From: an uncultured Dialister sp.
GTDB taxonomy: Bacteria > Bacillota > Negativicutes > Veillonellales > Dialisteraceae
Reading direction: 5' to 3'
DNA: 64,000 bases
Assembly (NCBI GenBank): GCA_900543165.1
Contig: UQQQ01000001.1
Location: forward strand, 1-64,000
In this document: piece after piece, positions 26,686 to 36,712 of the stretch
Numbering within the stretch: the first letter of the stretch is position 1
Layout: the number at the start of each line of letters is the position of its first letter
Notes under the pieces: generated by a model
Database searches by the model: none
What the model was told of the DNA's origin: nothing
What the model saw: only the letters and a program-made list of their open reading frames with translations
Made by a program: the position numbers and the translations under genes

Positions 26686-28413
26686 ATGATACGAAGATTT
26701 ATGAAATATTATCGTCCCTACATGCACATTCTGATCTGGGTGATCGTAGGGACTTTTGCCATGGCCGGACTGGATCTGATTTTTCCGGTCGTGGTCCGTG
26801 AGCTCATCCATGACGTACTGCCGGCGGGGGATATGCATCGGCTGTTTATCGGTTCAGGGATTCTTCTCGTACTCTATATCATCAATTTTGCGATCCAGTA
26901 TGCGGTGCAGTACTATGGGCATGTCATGAGTGCGTCCATCGAGCACGACATGCGACGGGATCTGTTTGCTCATATCGAGAAACTTTCCTTTCATTACTTC
27001 GATAATGAGAAAACGGGGCAGCTGCTTTCCCGTATCACAAGCGATGTGACGGAGATCAGCGAGCTTTCTTTCCGAGGCCCGAATGATGTTCTCCTCTGCG
27101 GCGTCATCATGGCGGGGACACTCGTCGTGATGTTCGTCATGAACTGGCAGCTCGCTCTCCTCATCGGTGCGCTGCTGATTGCGAAGAGCATTCACACCGT
27201 GAAGGTGAATAAACAGATGAAGTCCGCTTTCCGGCAGAACCGAAAGAAGGCAGGGGAAGTCTCTGCCCGCGCAGAAGAAAGTCTTTCCGGCATCCGCCTT
27301 GTGAAGGCCTTCGCTCAGGAGGCCTTCGAGCTGGACCGTTTCGAAGAGAAGAGCCGCGAGCTCAGGGATACCCGTTTCGCTTCGAATAAGCTCATCGCTT
27401 ATTTCTCCGGCGGCATCAATTTCTTCACCAACTTCATCAATGTGGCGGTGATCCTGGCCGGCGGCTGGATGATCAATGAGGGAACGCTCGCCCTTTCTGA
27501 TTTTGTCGCTTTCCTTCTCTATGTGAATATCTTCATGCGCCCGGTCTTCCGTCTGACGATCCTCGCTGAGGTGTACCAGCGCGGCATGGCCGGTTTCCAC
27601 CGTTTCGAAGAGATTATGCATACCGAGCCGTCCATCGAAGATCCGGAAAAGCCTGTCATGCTGCCCTCTGTGAAAGGGGACATTGATTTCAAGGATCTAT
27701 CCTTCGGCTATGACCCCGGACATCTCATCCTGCATGATCTGGACTTTGAGATTCCTGCCGGAAAGACGGTGGCTTTCGTCGGCGAGACGGGGGCGGGGAA
27801 GAGTACGCTCGTCAGCCTGCTGCTTCGATTCTATGAACCGACAAAAGGCGAAGTCATGCTGGACGGTCATCCGCTTTCTGCGTTCCGCCAGCAGGACCTC
27901 CGAAGAAAGATCGGTATCGTGCAGCAGGATGTCTTCCTCTTCGGGGATACCATCGCGGAGAATATCGCGTATGGCCGCGAGAATGCGACGAAAGAGGAAA
28001 TCGAAGAAGCCGCGCGTCTTGCCGCTGCGGATGATTTCATTCGCCAGCTGCCGAACGGCTATGAGACGAAGGTCGGCGAGCGCGGCGTGAAGCTTTCCGG
28101 CGGGCAGAAGCAGCGTATCGCCATCGCTCGCGTATTCCTCAAGAATCCGCCTGTCGTCATTTTCGACGAAGCGACATCTGCCCTTGATACCCAGACGGAG
28201 AAGAAAGTACAGAAGACACTCGATGAGCTTGCGAAAAACCGCACGACGATCATCATTGCGCACCGTCTCTCGACTGTCAGAAATGCGGATGTGATCTACG
28301 TCCTTGACCACGGACGCCTGATCGAACGCGGCAGCCATGAAGAACTGATGGCAAGGCACGGGAAATACTTTGCTCTGTATGAAGCGCAGAAAAAGAAAAA
28401 AGAAGATGAATAA
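26686..28413 (+). CDS. ABC transporter, permease-ATPase half-transporter (MsbA-like)
   Basis: 575 residues, acting as a homodimer or heterodimer in the inner membrane. The six-helix ABC exporter domain covers about 1-310. The ATPase domain has Walker A GETGAGKST (366-374), Q-loop IVQQDVFLFGDTIAENI, signature LSGGQKQRIAIARVFL (about 471 on), Walker B VVIFDEATSALD and H-loop IIIAHRLSTV. The closest general type is MsbA/BmrA, so lipid, lipid A or drug export is possible; the sequence does not decide. It is a single-gene unit with its own promoter and a very strong terminator. Confidence 0.9.
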   Translation: MIRRFMKYYRPYMHILIWVIVGTFAMAGLDLIFPVVVRELIHDVLPAGDMHRLFIGSGILLVLYIINFAIQYAVQYYGHVMSASIEHDMRRDLFAHIEKLSFHYFDNEKTGQLLSRITSDVTEISELSFRGPNDVLLCGVIMAGTLVVMFVMNWQLALLIGALLIAKSIHTVKVNKQMKSAFRQNRKKAGEVSARAEESLSGIRLVKAFAQEAFELDRFEEKSRELRDTRFASNKLIAYFSGGINFFTNFINVAVILAGGWMINEGTLALSDFVAFLLYVNIFMRPVFRLTILAEVYQRGMAGFHRFEEIMHTEPSIEDPEKPVMLPSVKGDIDFKDLSFGYDPGHLILHDLDFEIPAGKTVAFVGETGAGKSTLVSLLLRFYEPTKGEVMLDGHPLSAFRQQDLRRKIGIVQQDVFLFGDTIAENIAYGRENATKEEIEEAARLAAADDFIRQLPNGYETKVGERGVKLSGGQKQRIAIARVFLKNPPVVIFDEATSALDTQTEKKVQKTLDELAKNRTTIIIAHRLSTVRNADVIYVLDHGRLIERGSHEELMARHGKYFALYEAQKKKKEDE

Positions 28414-28418
28414 GAGTG

Positions 28419-28454
28419 AAAAACGCCCTTCCCATTTTGGGGAAGGGCGTTTTT
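28419..28454 (+). terminator. Strong terminator of the ABC exporter
   Basis: A perfect 14-bp stem, AAAAACGCCCTTCC with GGAAGGGCGTTTTT, closes an 8-nt loop. Confidence 0.93.
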
Positions 28455-28456
28455 GC

Positions 28457-28915
28457 TTAAGGTTCAAGGTTCAAGGCTTTGAAAGGCTCGTTTGAATGAG
28501 AAATTAGAAATGAGAAATGTGAAATGTTGGTAGCGGCTTTACCGAGAATATATGGGGCGATGCTCGAAGTTTTGGGGGATAACAGGCTTCCCGTTTGCCG
28601 TTTCCAAACATTGTCCGTCTGATTGCGAACGAAAAAGATTTCTCGACTTCGCTCGAAATGACGATACGAGAGTCTGATGTTTCCCAGTGACTAGTCACCA
28701 GGTACTAGTCACTCGAAGCTCCTAATCCCTAGCCACTTATCCCTGCTTTCAAACTTCATGGTTCAGGGTAAGCCCAAGGGGCGTGCCATCCCTTTGATTG
28801 CGTGCGAAAGCTCTGCTCGAATTAGGAATTTGGAATGAAGGTGGCGGCTCCGCCACAAATATTATATATTTTGCAGCGAAGCTGCCACCACAACCTTGAA
28901 CCCTGTACTCTGTAC
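28457..28915. repeat. Repeat mosaic in reverse orientation upstream of lysC
   Basis: GGTTCAAGGTTCAAGG, AGAAATTAGAAATGAGAAATG, GGTAGCGGCTTTACCG, ATATATGGGGCGATGC, the reverse complement of the AAATCT..GGCTTCCCGTTT module (28570-28670), type A array (28678-28735), GGGTAAGCCCAAGGGGCGTG, GGTGGCGGCTCCGCCAC and CCTTGAACCCTG. Most modules are inverted relative to copies at 13079 and 24609. 28916-29060 holds the lysC leader, which I could not assign to a known riboswitch. Confidence 0.7.
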
Positions 28916-29060
28916 CTCTTTTTTTATTTATCTTCTTTACATGCCGCCTCTTCCATGTTACACTTTTCACAGTATAGAAGGAGCGCGGACTAATCCGATG
29001 GCTGCTCCAGCGGGAAGGCAGACTTTGTTTTCCTAGATTACTCGTAAATGAGGGATGTAA

Positions 29061-30284
29061 ATGTCACTTTATGTAAAAAAATTCGGCGGAAGTTCTGTTG
29101 CGACACCGGAAAAAATGTTAAATATTGCAAACCGTGTGCTTCGCGATCGGAAGCCGGGGGACAAGATCGTGATCGTCGTATCGGCTATGGGCGATACCAC
29201 CGATGATCTCCTGGCACTGGCTTCGAAGGTATCGGATATCAATCATGGACGTGAAATGGATATGCTGCTGGCGACCGGTGAGCAGATCTCCATTTCCCTT
29301 ATGGCGATGACTTTCAGAAAGCTCGGCGTCCCTGCTGTATCGCTCACGGGCTCGCAGGCGGGGATCATCGCGGGAGGGGCGTATGGCAAGGCGACCATCG
29401 ATGATGTGAAGCCGGAGCGCGTCTTCAAGGAGCTGGAAGAAGGCAAGATCGTCATCGTGGCGGGCTTCCAGGGCCTTATGGAAAATGGCGATGTGGCGAC
29501 ACTGGGCCGCGGCGGCAGCGATGCGACGGCGGTGGCGCTTGCAGGTGCGATGCATGCAGATATGTGTGAGATCTTCACCGATGTGGATGGTGTATACTCT
29601 GCAGATCCGCGTGTCGTGAAGAATGCACATAAGATGAAAGAAATTACCAATACGGAAATGCTGGAAATGGCACGTCTGGGCGCTGGCGTCATGCAGCCTC
29701 GCAGCGTCGAACTCGGGATGAAATATCACATTCCGATCCATGTCAGATCTACATTTACGAATGATGAAGGAACGATTATCCGGGAGGTATGTATGGAAGG
29801 CTTGAACGAAGCGGTCAGAGGCGTGGCACAGGATGCTCATGCAGCTAGAATTGCAGTACTGGGACTCAGAAATGTGCCGGGCGTGGCATACAGTGTATTC
29901 TCTGCTCTCGCAGAAGACAATATCACGGTCGACATGATCGTGCAGAGCGTCAGAAACTCCAATGATGACAAGACGGATATCGTATTCACCATCGATGATA
30001 CGGATATGGAAGATGCCAAGAGAGTCCTCGATAAGATGAGAGACGATGGCAAAGTGGAAGAAGTCATTTATGATGATGACACGGCCAAAGTCTCTGTCGT
30101 AGGTGCCGGCATGCTTGGCAGACCGGGAGTCGCTGCCCGTATGTTTGGCGCACTCGGCAGAGCCGGTGTCAATATTGACATCGTCAGCACTTCGGAAATC
30201 AGCATTTCCTGCCTCATCCTGAGAAAAGACCTGAACAAATCTGTACAGGCCATTCACGACGAATTCTTCCCACAGGACGAATAA
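29061..30284 (+). CDS. lysC: Aspartate kinase
   Basis: It phosphorylates aspartate as the first step to lysine, threonine, methionine and diaminopimelate. 407 residues match the monofunctional class. KKFGGSSVATPEKM starts the kinase domain, GFQGLMENGDVATLGRGGSDATA is the Asp/ATP region, and two ACT domains from about residue 265 (RIAVLGLRNVPGVAYSVFSAL and KVSVVGAGMLGRPGVAARMFGAL) allow end-product inhibition. In this family an internal start can give a separate beta subunit; ATG codons near 29793 exist but were not tested. The leader of about 80 nt shows no lysine riboswitch. Confidence 0.95.
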   Translation: MSLYVKKFGGSSVATPEKMLNIANRVLRDRKPGDKIVIVVSAMGDTTDDLLALASKVSDINHGREMDMLLATGEQISISLMAMTFRKLGVPAVSLTGSQAGIIAGGAYGKATIDDVKPERVFKELEEGKIVIVAGFQGLMENGDVATLGRGGSDATAVALAGAMHADMCEIFTDVDGVYSADPRVVKNAHKMKEITNTEMLEMARLGAGVMQPRSVELGMKYHIPIHVRSTFTNDEGTIIREVCMEGLNEAVRGVAQDAHAARIAVLGLRNVPGVAYSVFSALAEDNITVDMIVQSVRNSNDDKTDIVFTIDDTDMEDAKRVLDKMRDDGKVEEVIYDDDTAKVSVVGAGMLGRPGVAARMFGALGRAGVNIDIVSTSEISISCLILRKDLNKSVQAIHDEFFPQDE

Positions 30285-30303
30285 TAATAAATAGATGCTT
30301 ATG

Positions 30304-30333
30304 GAAAAGCACAGGGATTTCCTGCGCTTTTTC
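30304..30333 (+). terminator. Terminator of lysC
   Basis: AAAAGCACAGG and CCTGCGCTTTT pair around GATTT with one mismatch and end in a T-run. Confidence 0.8.
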
Positions 30334-30367
30334 TTGTGAATAAAGTAAGGAAAGGTTTTGACGGGTT

Positions 30368-30516
30368 TAGGGAAATACTGGTTAAACCGCAGAGTCTGCC
30401 TTTATAAGAATTTTTATACATAGCTTCGTCATAACCTTCCGTAAATAGCTCGCTATTCGCGTCAGGTTATTCCTTGTCATGCATAAAAAGAGGATAGCGC
30501 CGCAGTGTTTATTTTA
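30368..30516. mobile_element. Diverged MITE-like element of the CTAGGGAAAC family
   Basis: It starts TAGGGAAATACTGGTTAAAC and shares the core GCTTCGTCATAACCTTCC, TAAATAGCTCGCTATTC and GGTTATTCCTTG with the 17089 element, but its right end (GCAGTGTTTATTTTATAAA) has decayed. It is probably an old copy. The remaining gap to 30605 has only CCGCTGCCGCAACC and TTTTGAACC fragments. Confidence 0.7.
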
Positions 30517-30605
30517 TAAATCATTGCGGAAAAGCCGCTGCCGCAACCTTTTGAAACTTTTGAACCTGATAACCCAAAACTATCAACCAATCAAGGAGAA
30601 CGTAT

Positions 30606-33533
30606 ATGAAATGGAATGATGGAGACCTGGTACACGGATTCCGTGTCAGCCGCATGTCCCATATCGAAGAAGTCAATGCCGATGCCTACCTGATGGAGCA
30701 CGTCAAAAGCGGTGCCCGTCTTCTGTATCTGGACAGCGACGATGATAATAAAGTCTTTTATATTTGCTTCCGCACGACGCCGGATAATTCCAAGGGGACA
30801 CCGCATATCATGGAGCACTCGACGCTTTGCGGCTCTCGGAAATATCCGCTGAAGGAACCCTTCGTCGAACTCGCGAAAGGTTCTCTCAATACCTTCCTCA
30901 ATGCGATCACTTGGCCGGATAAGACCATGTATCCGATCGCCAGCCGCAATATGGTCGATTTCCATAACCTGATGGATGTATATCTCGATGCGGTCTTCTA
31001 TCCGAATTGCCTCAAGAATCCGCAGATCCTGATGCAGGAAGGCTGGCATTATGAGCTGGAGAATAAAGAGGCGCCGCTGACGTACAATGGTGTCGTTTAC
31101 AATGAAATGAAAGGCGCACTCTCTTCGCCGGAAGCGATCATGGAAGACCGCGCGACCGAGCGTCTCTTCCCGGATAATACCTACGGCGTGGAGTCCGGCG
31201 GGGATCCGGAAGTCATCCCGATGCTTTCTTTCCGTGAATTCACTGAATTCCACAGGCGCTTCTATCATCCGTCGAACAGCTATATCTACCTCTATGGCGA
31301 TATGGATATCGAGAAGACACTGGCGTATATCGATGAGGAATACCTGTCTCATTTTGACCGCCGCCATGTGGACTCGGCCGTCCGCACGCAGTCCGGCTTC
31401 AAGAAAAGGGTATCCGCGATCTGCCCATATGGGATCGCAGAGCAGGAAAGCGAAAAGGGGAAGGCGATCCATGCCCTCTACATCGCAGGAAGCGACCATA
31501 TGTCTACGAAAGAATCGCTCGCTTTCCGTATCCTGAACTATGTCCTGATCGATATGGATGGCGCACCGCTGAAAAAAGCAGTCATGGATGCCGGTCTTGG
31601 AAACGACCTGTCCGGCGGCTATTGTGACAGCTACAAGCAGCCGGTCTGGACCATCGAAGTGACAGGCTCGGAAGTGGAGAAGCAGGAACAGTTTGCGCAG
31701 GTCATCGACGGGACGCTCCGCATGCTCGCGCTTGACGGCATTGACAAGGATATGCTCGATGCCGCGCTGAACCGCACGGAATTCACCTCGCGTGAAAATG
31801 ATTATCAGGGACGTCCGAAAGGTCTTTTCTACGGCGTCCGTGCGATGGATCTCTGGCTCTATGACCGTGATCCGATGGCGGCACTCCGCTATATCGAAGA
31901 TATCAAAGAGCTTCGCGAAGGGATCCGGGAAGGCTATTTCGAAAGCCTTCTCCTGAAGTACGTCATCAAGAATCCGCATCAGATCCTGATCACCATGAAG
32001 CCGGAGAAAGGACTGACGGAGAAGAACAATGCGGCAACGGCAGAAAAGCTCGCTGCCTACAAGATGAGTCTCACCGACGAGCAGCTCGAAGACATCATGG
32101 CGTCCACCAAAGCACTGAAGGAGCGTCAGGCATCCATGGAAACAGAGGAGGCCCTGAAGACCATTCCGCTCCTGTCCCGCGAAGACCTGAAGCGGGAGAT
32201 CGAGGAGGAAACGCTCGAAGAAGAGACGGTCTCGGGCATCCGCCACTTCCACTATGATATTCACACGACGGGCATTTCCTACGTCACGATGTATTTCGAT
32301 CTCTATGATCTCACCGAGGAAGAGATCCCGTATGCCATCCTCCTTGCAGGGATGCTTCGCAGCATGGATACGGAAAAGCACAGCTACACCGAGCTCGCGC
32401 GGATTTCCAATGCATATACCGGCGGCATCAGCTTCCAGATTTCCTGCATCGGCGATATCAATGACGCATCGAAATATAAGCCATTCATGGTCGCTAGAGG
32501 TAAAGCGCTCACCTCAAAGGCCGAGCAGCTCATGGACCTTTTGGGGGAAGTCATCAATCATACGTCCTTCCGGGATACGAAACGGCTGAAAGAGCTTCTC
32601 TTGGAAGAAAAATCGGAATGGGATATGACGGCTTTCTCCCGCGGGCATAATCTCACCATGGGACGCCTTGCTTCCTATTTCTCAAAGACAGCGCAGTTTT
32701 CTGAGCAGGCCGGCATGACGTTCTACTATTTCTTGGCAGACCTTGTCAAGGCATATGACAGTCAGGCAGAGGACATCGCGGAGAAGCTCTCGGCTGTCGC
32801 GAAGAAAATCTTCACGAGAAGCCATATGTTCTTGGCCACCACAGGCGAGAAGGAAGAAAAGCAGGCTGTCGATCGCTATCTCAGCCTCATCCTCGATGAT
32901 ATGCCGGAAGGGGAGACGAAAGAAGCCCATCTTTTCGATTTCCAGCCCAAGGAAATCAATGAAGCTTTCCTGACCTCCGGCAAGGTCCAGTACGTCGCCA
33001 AAGGCGGCAATTTCCGCGACCATGGCTTTAGCTATACCGGCGCACTTCGTGTCATGGAAACCATCCTTCGCTATGAGTACCTCTGGAAGAAAGTCCGTGT
33101 CCTCGGCGGCGCGTATGGCGCTTTCACACAGTTCCTGCGCGATGGTACGTCGCTCTTCTGCTCGTACCGTGATCCGAATCTGAAGGAAACGCTCGAGGCA
33201 TACAAAGGCCTTCCGGAATATCTGGAAACACTTGAGCTGTCCGAACGTGAAATAACCAAGTACGTCATCGGTACTATGGCAGCAGATGAGATCCAGCTCA
33301 CCCCGTCCATGAAGGGCGAGCGCGCCATGCTCCACTATCTGAACGGCAACACAAGGGAAGACCGCATGCGGATCCGCAGTGAAATCATCTCCTGCGAAGT
33401 GAAAGACATCCGTGCCCTCGCGCCGCTCGTCAAGAGCATCATCGAAGATCCCTACATCTGCTGCATGGGCAGCGAGGAAAAAATCCAGCGGGATAAGGCT
33501 CTCTTCCATGAAGTCCTCTCGATGCCAGAGTAA
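30606..33533 (+). CDS. M16C-family metalloprotease (presequence protease-like)
   Basis: A 975-residue inverzincin. The zinc motif HIMEH is at 67-71 (His67, Glu70, His71), with a downstream NEMKGALSSPEA stretch holding the third ligand. Length and the presence of the M16C-associated central region match PreP/CYM1-type two-halves clamshell peptidases that degrade short unstructured peptides. There is no signal peptide, so it is cytoplasmic. The start is preceded by AAGGAGAAC. It is a single gene flanked by repeats. Confidence 0.92.
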   Translation: MKWNDGDLVHGFRVSRMSHIEEVNADAYLMEHVKSGARLLYLDSDDDNKVFYICFRTTPDNSKGTPHIMEHSTLCGSRKYPLKEPFVELAKGSLNTFLNAITWPDKTMYPIASRNMVDFHNLMDVYLDAVFYPNCLKNPQILMQEGWHYELENKEAPLTYNGVVYNEMKGALSSPEAIMEDRATERLFPDNTYGVESGGDPEVIPMLSFREFTEFHRRFYHPSNSYIYLYGDMDIEKTLAYIDEEYLSHFDRRHVDSAVRTQSGFKKRVSAICPYGIAEQESEKGKAIHALYIAGSDHMSTKESLAFRILNYVLIDMDGAPLKKAVMDAGLGNDLSGGYCDSYKQPVWTIEVTGSEVEKQEQFAQVIDGTLRMLALDGIDKDMLDAALNRTEFTSRENDYQGRPKGLFYGVRAMDLWLYDRDPMAALRYIEDIKELREGIREGYFESLLLKYVIKNPHQILITMKPEKGLTEKNNAATAEKLAAYKMSLTDEQLEDIMASTKALKERQASMETEEALKTIPLLSREDLKREIEEETLEEETVSGIRHFHYDIHTTGISYVTMYFDLYDLTEEEIPYAILLAGMLRSMDTEKHSYTELARISNAYTGGISFQISCIGDINDASKYKPFMVARGKALTSKAEQLMDLLGEVINHTSFRDTKRLKELLLEEKSEWDMTAFSRGHNLTMGRLASYFSKTAQFSEQAGMTFYYFLADLVKAYDSQAEDIAEKLSAVAKKIFTRSHMFLATTGEKEEKQAVDRYLSLILDDMPEGETKEAHLFDFQPKEINEAFLTSGKVQYVAKGGNFRDHGFSYTGALRVMETILRYEYLWKKVRVLGGAYGAFTQFLRDGTSLFCSYRDPNLKETLEAYKGLPEYLETLELSEREITKYVIGTMAADEIQLTPSMKGERAMLHYLNGNTREDRMRIRSEIISCEVKDIRALAPLVKSIIEDPYICCMGSEEKIQRDKALFHEVLSMPE

Positions 33534-33539
33534 TGAAAT

Positions 33540-33662
33540 GAAGGGGGCTGTGCCGCAGACTTTATGTGGAGACAGGGGATTGATGAGAGGATGGCATTTG
33601 CTCTTCAGCTATGTTGAACCTAATCCCTAATCCCTAATCCCTAGTCACAAGTCATTAGTCAC
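33540..33662. repeat. Short repeat block with type A heptamers
   Basis: Three successive TAATCCC units, TAGTCAC, AAGTCAT and TAGTCAC units run from 33617 to 33662. Confidence 0.75.
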
Positions 33663-33671
33663 TTTACGACC

Positions 33672-33699
33672 AAGGAGGCTCAAATATTTGAGCCTCCTT
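33672..33699. terminator. Perfect 28-bp palindrome before gluQ
   Basis: AAGGAGGCTCAAAT and ATTTGAGCCTCCTT form a perfect palindrome with no spacer. It may be the terminator of the M16C gene (weak T-run) or a binding site. Its left arm carries an AGGAGG sequence, but the real gluQ ribosome site (AAAGGAG, 33711-33717) lies outside it. Confidence 0.6.
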
Positions 33700-33722
33700 T
33701 CGTATACCTGAAAGGAGCCGCT

Positions 33723-34682
33723 ATGCAGAGAGCCATTCGCACCCGTTTTGCGCCGAGTCCCACAGGATACATGCATCTTGGAAATATCTGGATCGCTTTT
33801 TTGAACTGGCTCTGGACACGCCAGCAGGGAGGGGCGATCGTGCTGCGGATCGAAGACATCGACCGGCAGCGAAGCCACGCCGAATATATAGTAGGAATCC
33901 AAGAAGACCTTGCATGGATGGATCTTTCCTACGACGAAGGACCCGGCGGGAATTATTCTTACGGGACGCCTGTCCAGAGTCTCCGATTTCCTCTCTATCA
34001 GGCCATCATGGATCGGTGGAAAGAAGCGGGGGAGATCTATCCCTGCTTCTGCAGCCGCGCCCGTCTCCACAGCATCGCCTCTGCGCCGCATGAAGGGGAG
34101 GGACTGCCGGTCTATGATGGGCACTGCCGCCGTCTGACCGCGGAAGAAGTCTTGGAAAGAGAAAAGGGAAAAGCGCCTTCCTGGCGCCTTCGCATGGAGG
34201 AAAGCTGCGTGTCTTTCACCGATCTTTTCTGCGGGGAGGAGACATGCGTGCTCCGTCCCGGCATCGATGACTTTGTTCTTCGGCGTGCCGATGGCATGGT
34301 CGCTTACCAGCTTGCTGTATCCGTCGATGATGCAGCGATGGGGATGACGCATATTTTCCGAGGAAATGACCTTCTTTCCTCGACCTTTTACCAGCTCTAT
34401 CTGCTGAAAAAACTGGGAGTCGCACGCGCTCCGATCTACGGACACCTGCCTCTTCTTGTGGACGCTGAGGGAGTCCGTCTTTCGAAACGCCAGAAAGGCC
34501 TTACCCTTCGTGAAATGAAGGCAGAGGGTAAGAAACCGGCGGATATCATCGGCCTTCTTCTTTATTATGCAGGCGCACTTCCAAAGCCGATGCCTGTATC
34601 CGCAGAGGAAGCGGCTCGGAATGTCGGTTTTGAGGAGCTGAAACACCTGTCTTTGCCACATATTGTGGTGACGCAAGTCTGA
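33723..34682 (+). CDS. gluQ: Glutamyl-Q tRNA(Asp) synthetase
   Basis: It attaches glutamate to queuosine-34 of tRNA-Asp. 319 residues equal a GluRS catalytic domain without the anticodon-binding part. RFAPSPTGYMHLGN carries the HIGH-like motif (HLGN at 18-21), and RLSKRQKG near 253 is the KMSKS-like loop. The zinc-binding pattern CFC followed by YDGHC is typical of GluQ-RS. A truncated GluRS is the only alternative. Confidence 0.9.
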   Translation: MQRAIRTRFAPSPTGYMHLGNIWIAFLNWLWTRQQGGAIVLRIEDIDRQRSHAEYIVGIQEDLAWMDLSYDEGPGGNYSYGTPVQSLRFPLYQAIMDRWKEAGEIYPCFCSRARLHSIASAPHEGEGLPVYDGHCRRLTAEEVLEREKGKAPSWRLRMEESCVSFTDLFCGEETCVLRPGIDDFVLRRADGMVAYQLAVSVDDAAMGMTHIFRGNDLLSSTFYQLYLLKKLGVARAPIYGHLPLLVDAEGVRLSKRQKGLTLREMKAEGKKPADIIGLLLYYAGALPKPMPVSAEEAARNVGFEELKHLSLPHIVVTQV

Positions 34683-34696
34683 AAAACGGCTATAAT
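34668..34696 (+). promoter_or_regulatory. Promoter of the nucleoside-kinase gene inside the gluQ end
   Basis: GTGACG, a 17-nt spacer, then TATAAT (34691-34696). The TATAATG overlaps the farthest upstream ATG (34695), which supports translation from the later ATG at 34788. Confidence 0.5.
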
Positions 34697-34787
34697 GAAT
34701 CTATTGATGGTTATCCGGGAAAACGATGATGCGATTCACGATGGGATCCGTACTTTCCCAGAGGATCCGGTAAAGGAGCTGATTTCC

Positions 34788-36440
34788 ATGATTCATATCA
34801 CCTGTGAAGGCAGAAGTTTTGACTTTTTTGACGGTGCGACACCGCAAAATTTATGGAATATGGTCCGCGGTACAAGGGGGAAGGAGGCGGCGGTGCTGGC
34901 AGAGATGGATGGCGAGCTTCTTGATTTCCAGACACCGTTTCCCTCCGGCGGAGATGTGCGATGGATCCCTCTTTCAGCGCCAAAAGCGCACCAGGCGTAT
35001 GTGAGAAGCGCGATCATGCTTCTCGTATGTGCTGTGGAAGAGATCTATGGAGAAGGGGCAGATGTCCTTGTGAAGCATTCGCTGGGGAAATCGCTGTACT
35101 GTGAATTCGAAGACGGTCATGTACCGCTCAAGAAGGAGCTGGACAGGCTGGCGGCACGGATGCGTGAGATCTCCGAAGAAGGACGCGACATCACAAAGCT
35201 CGTCGTCGGAAAGAAACGTGCGATGGCCTTCCTTCGTCTCAAAGGTCGCGAAGAGGATGCAGAGCTGGCAGGTGAGCTCGCCGGGAATACGATCAATGTT
35301 GACCAGTGCGGGCGCGTGATCGACTATTTCTTCGGCCCGCTTCTGCCGGATATGAGCTTCGTGCGGTTGTTTGCGCTGAAGTCTTATGCGCCGGGATTCC
35401 TGCTGCGTCTTCCGGATGAGGATTTTCATCTGCCTCAGGATGAAGCAGAGGATCCGCTCTTTGCGAAGGTTTTCCTCGAAAGTCAGAATTGGTCCGAGCT
35501 GATCGGCTGCCAGAATCTGGCGCAGCTCAATGCGTCTATCGAGAATGGGAAAATTCTCGACTACATTTCCATCGCAGAAGCGCTGCATGAGAAGAAGCTG
35601 GCGGAGCTGGCAGATGCGATCTGTGAGGCGAAGCCCAGGATCCGCCTCGTCTGTACAGCCGGCCCCTCATCCTCCGGCAAGACCACCTTCATGAAGCGGC
35701 TCATCGTCCACCTGCAGGTGAATGGGGTACGCCCCGTCATGATTTCGCTGGATGACTATTTCCGGAATCGTGATGAAATGCAGGGAGAAGACTGGGAAGA
35801 TATCCATGCGCTCGATCTGGACCGCTTCGAAGGAGATATCACCGCACTTCTGGAAGGAAAACCGGTGCGGCTTCCGACGTTCAATTTCATCACCGGGAAA
35901 AAGGAGTGGAATGCGCCGCCCGTCACGCTCGGGAAGGGGCAGCCGATCCTTGTAGAAGGGCTCCACGCACTGAATCCGCGCCTTACCTATTTTGTCCCCG
36001 GCTACCAGTGCATGCATATCTATCTTTCCGCACTGACGCAGATTACCATCAATCACCATAACCGCATATCGACCTCAGATACGCGCCTTCTTCGCCGTAT
36101 GGTGAGAGATATGCAGTTCCGCGGAAATCCTCCGGAAAAGACGATCTCCACCTGGCCAAGCGTCCGAGAAGGAGAGGAACGGAATATTTTCCACTTTCAG
36201 GGACGCGCCGATGTCGTGTTCAATTCCGCTCTTCTGTATGAAATTCCGGTTTTGAAACAGATCGTAAAGCCGTACTTAGAGGAAATATCCAAGGACAGTC
36301 CTGCCTATGGGGAAGCCCGCCGCCTTCTGGAATTTCTCGCGCCCTTCCGCGAGCTGGATGCATCGCTCGTGCCAGATCATTCGCTGCTTCGCGAATTTGT
36401 CGGCTATGAAGGGCTGGGGAAGTCCTTCCTGAATCGGTAG
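34788..36440 (+). CDS. Uridine-kinase-like nucleoside kinase with TGS/ThrRS-like N-terminus
   Basis: 550 residues. The N-terminus (IHITCEGRSFDFFDGATPQ) is TGS-like, followed by a region resembling the threonyl-tRNA synthetase additional domain (HSLGKSLYCEFEDG). The C-terminal half is a P-loop uridine kinase domain: Walker A AGPSSSGKTTF near 290-300, SLDDYFRNRDEM, and EGLHALNPRLTYFVP. This fused architecture is common in Firmicutes; the exact substrate is uncharacterised. The start at 34788 has AAAGGAG at 34772-34778; the in-frame ATG at 34695 coincides with a -10 element. Confidence 0.85.
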   Translation: MIHITCEGRSFDFFDGATPQNLWNMVRGTRGKEAAVLAEMDGELLDFQTPFPSGGDVRWIPLSAPKAHQAYVRSAIMLLVCAVEEIYGEGADVLVKHSLGKSLYCEFEDGHVPLKKELDRLAARMREISEEGRDITKLVVGKKRAMAFLRLKGREEDAELAGELAGNTINVDQCGRVIDYFFGPLLPDMSFVRLFALKSYAPGFLLRLPDEDFHLPQDEAEDPLFAKVFLESQNWSELIGCQNLAQLNASIENGKILDYISIAEALHEKKLAELADAICEAKPRIRLVCTAGPSSSGKTTFMKRLIVHLQVNGVRPVMISLDDYFRNRDEMQGEDWEDIHALDLDRFEGDITALLEGKPVRLPTFNFITGKKEWNAPPVTLGKGQPILVEGLHALNPRLTYFVPGYQCMHIYLSALTQITINHHNRISTSDTRLLRRMVRDMQFRGNPPEKTISTWPSVREGEERNIFHFQGRADVVFNSALLYEIPVLKQIVKPYLEEISKDSPAYGEARRLLEFLAPFRELDASLVPDHSLLREFVGYEGLGKSFLNR

Positions 36441-36712
36441 GGCTTTCTGATGAATCCTGAATGAAAGATCTGCTTGCATGAGAACTGCGGGATGAGAAAT
36501 AGCGGTGGCTGCACCGCACATGAAAGACAGCCTGTGCCGAATATCTGTTGATTTTCCGTACGGTTAGCGTTCCTCCTTACCGGGAAAGCAGATCGTCAGG
36601 CCCCGTGGATCCGAATCATTTTCCCATTCTCCTACTAGCAATCTTTTGCAAGACAAGGTACAATAGAAACAGCTTTAAGAAAATTCTCATTTCTGTTTGG
36701 AGGTCATGCATC

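Noticed and set aside
28981..29060. lysC leader as a lysine riboswitch
   Set aside because: The leader is only about 80 nt and lacks the L-box core pieces; only a small GGAGC/GCTCC hairpin is visible.
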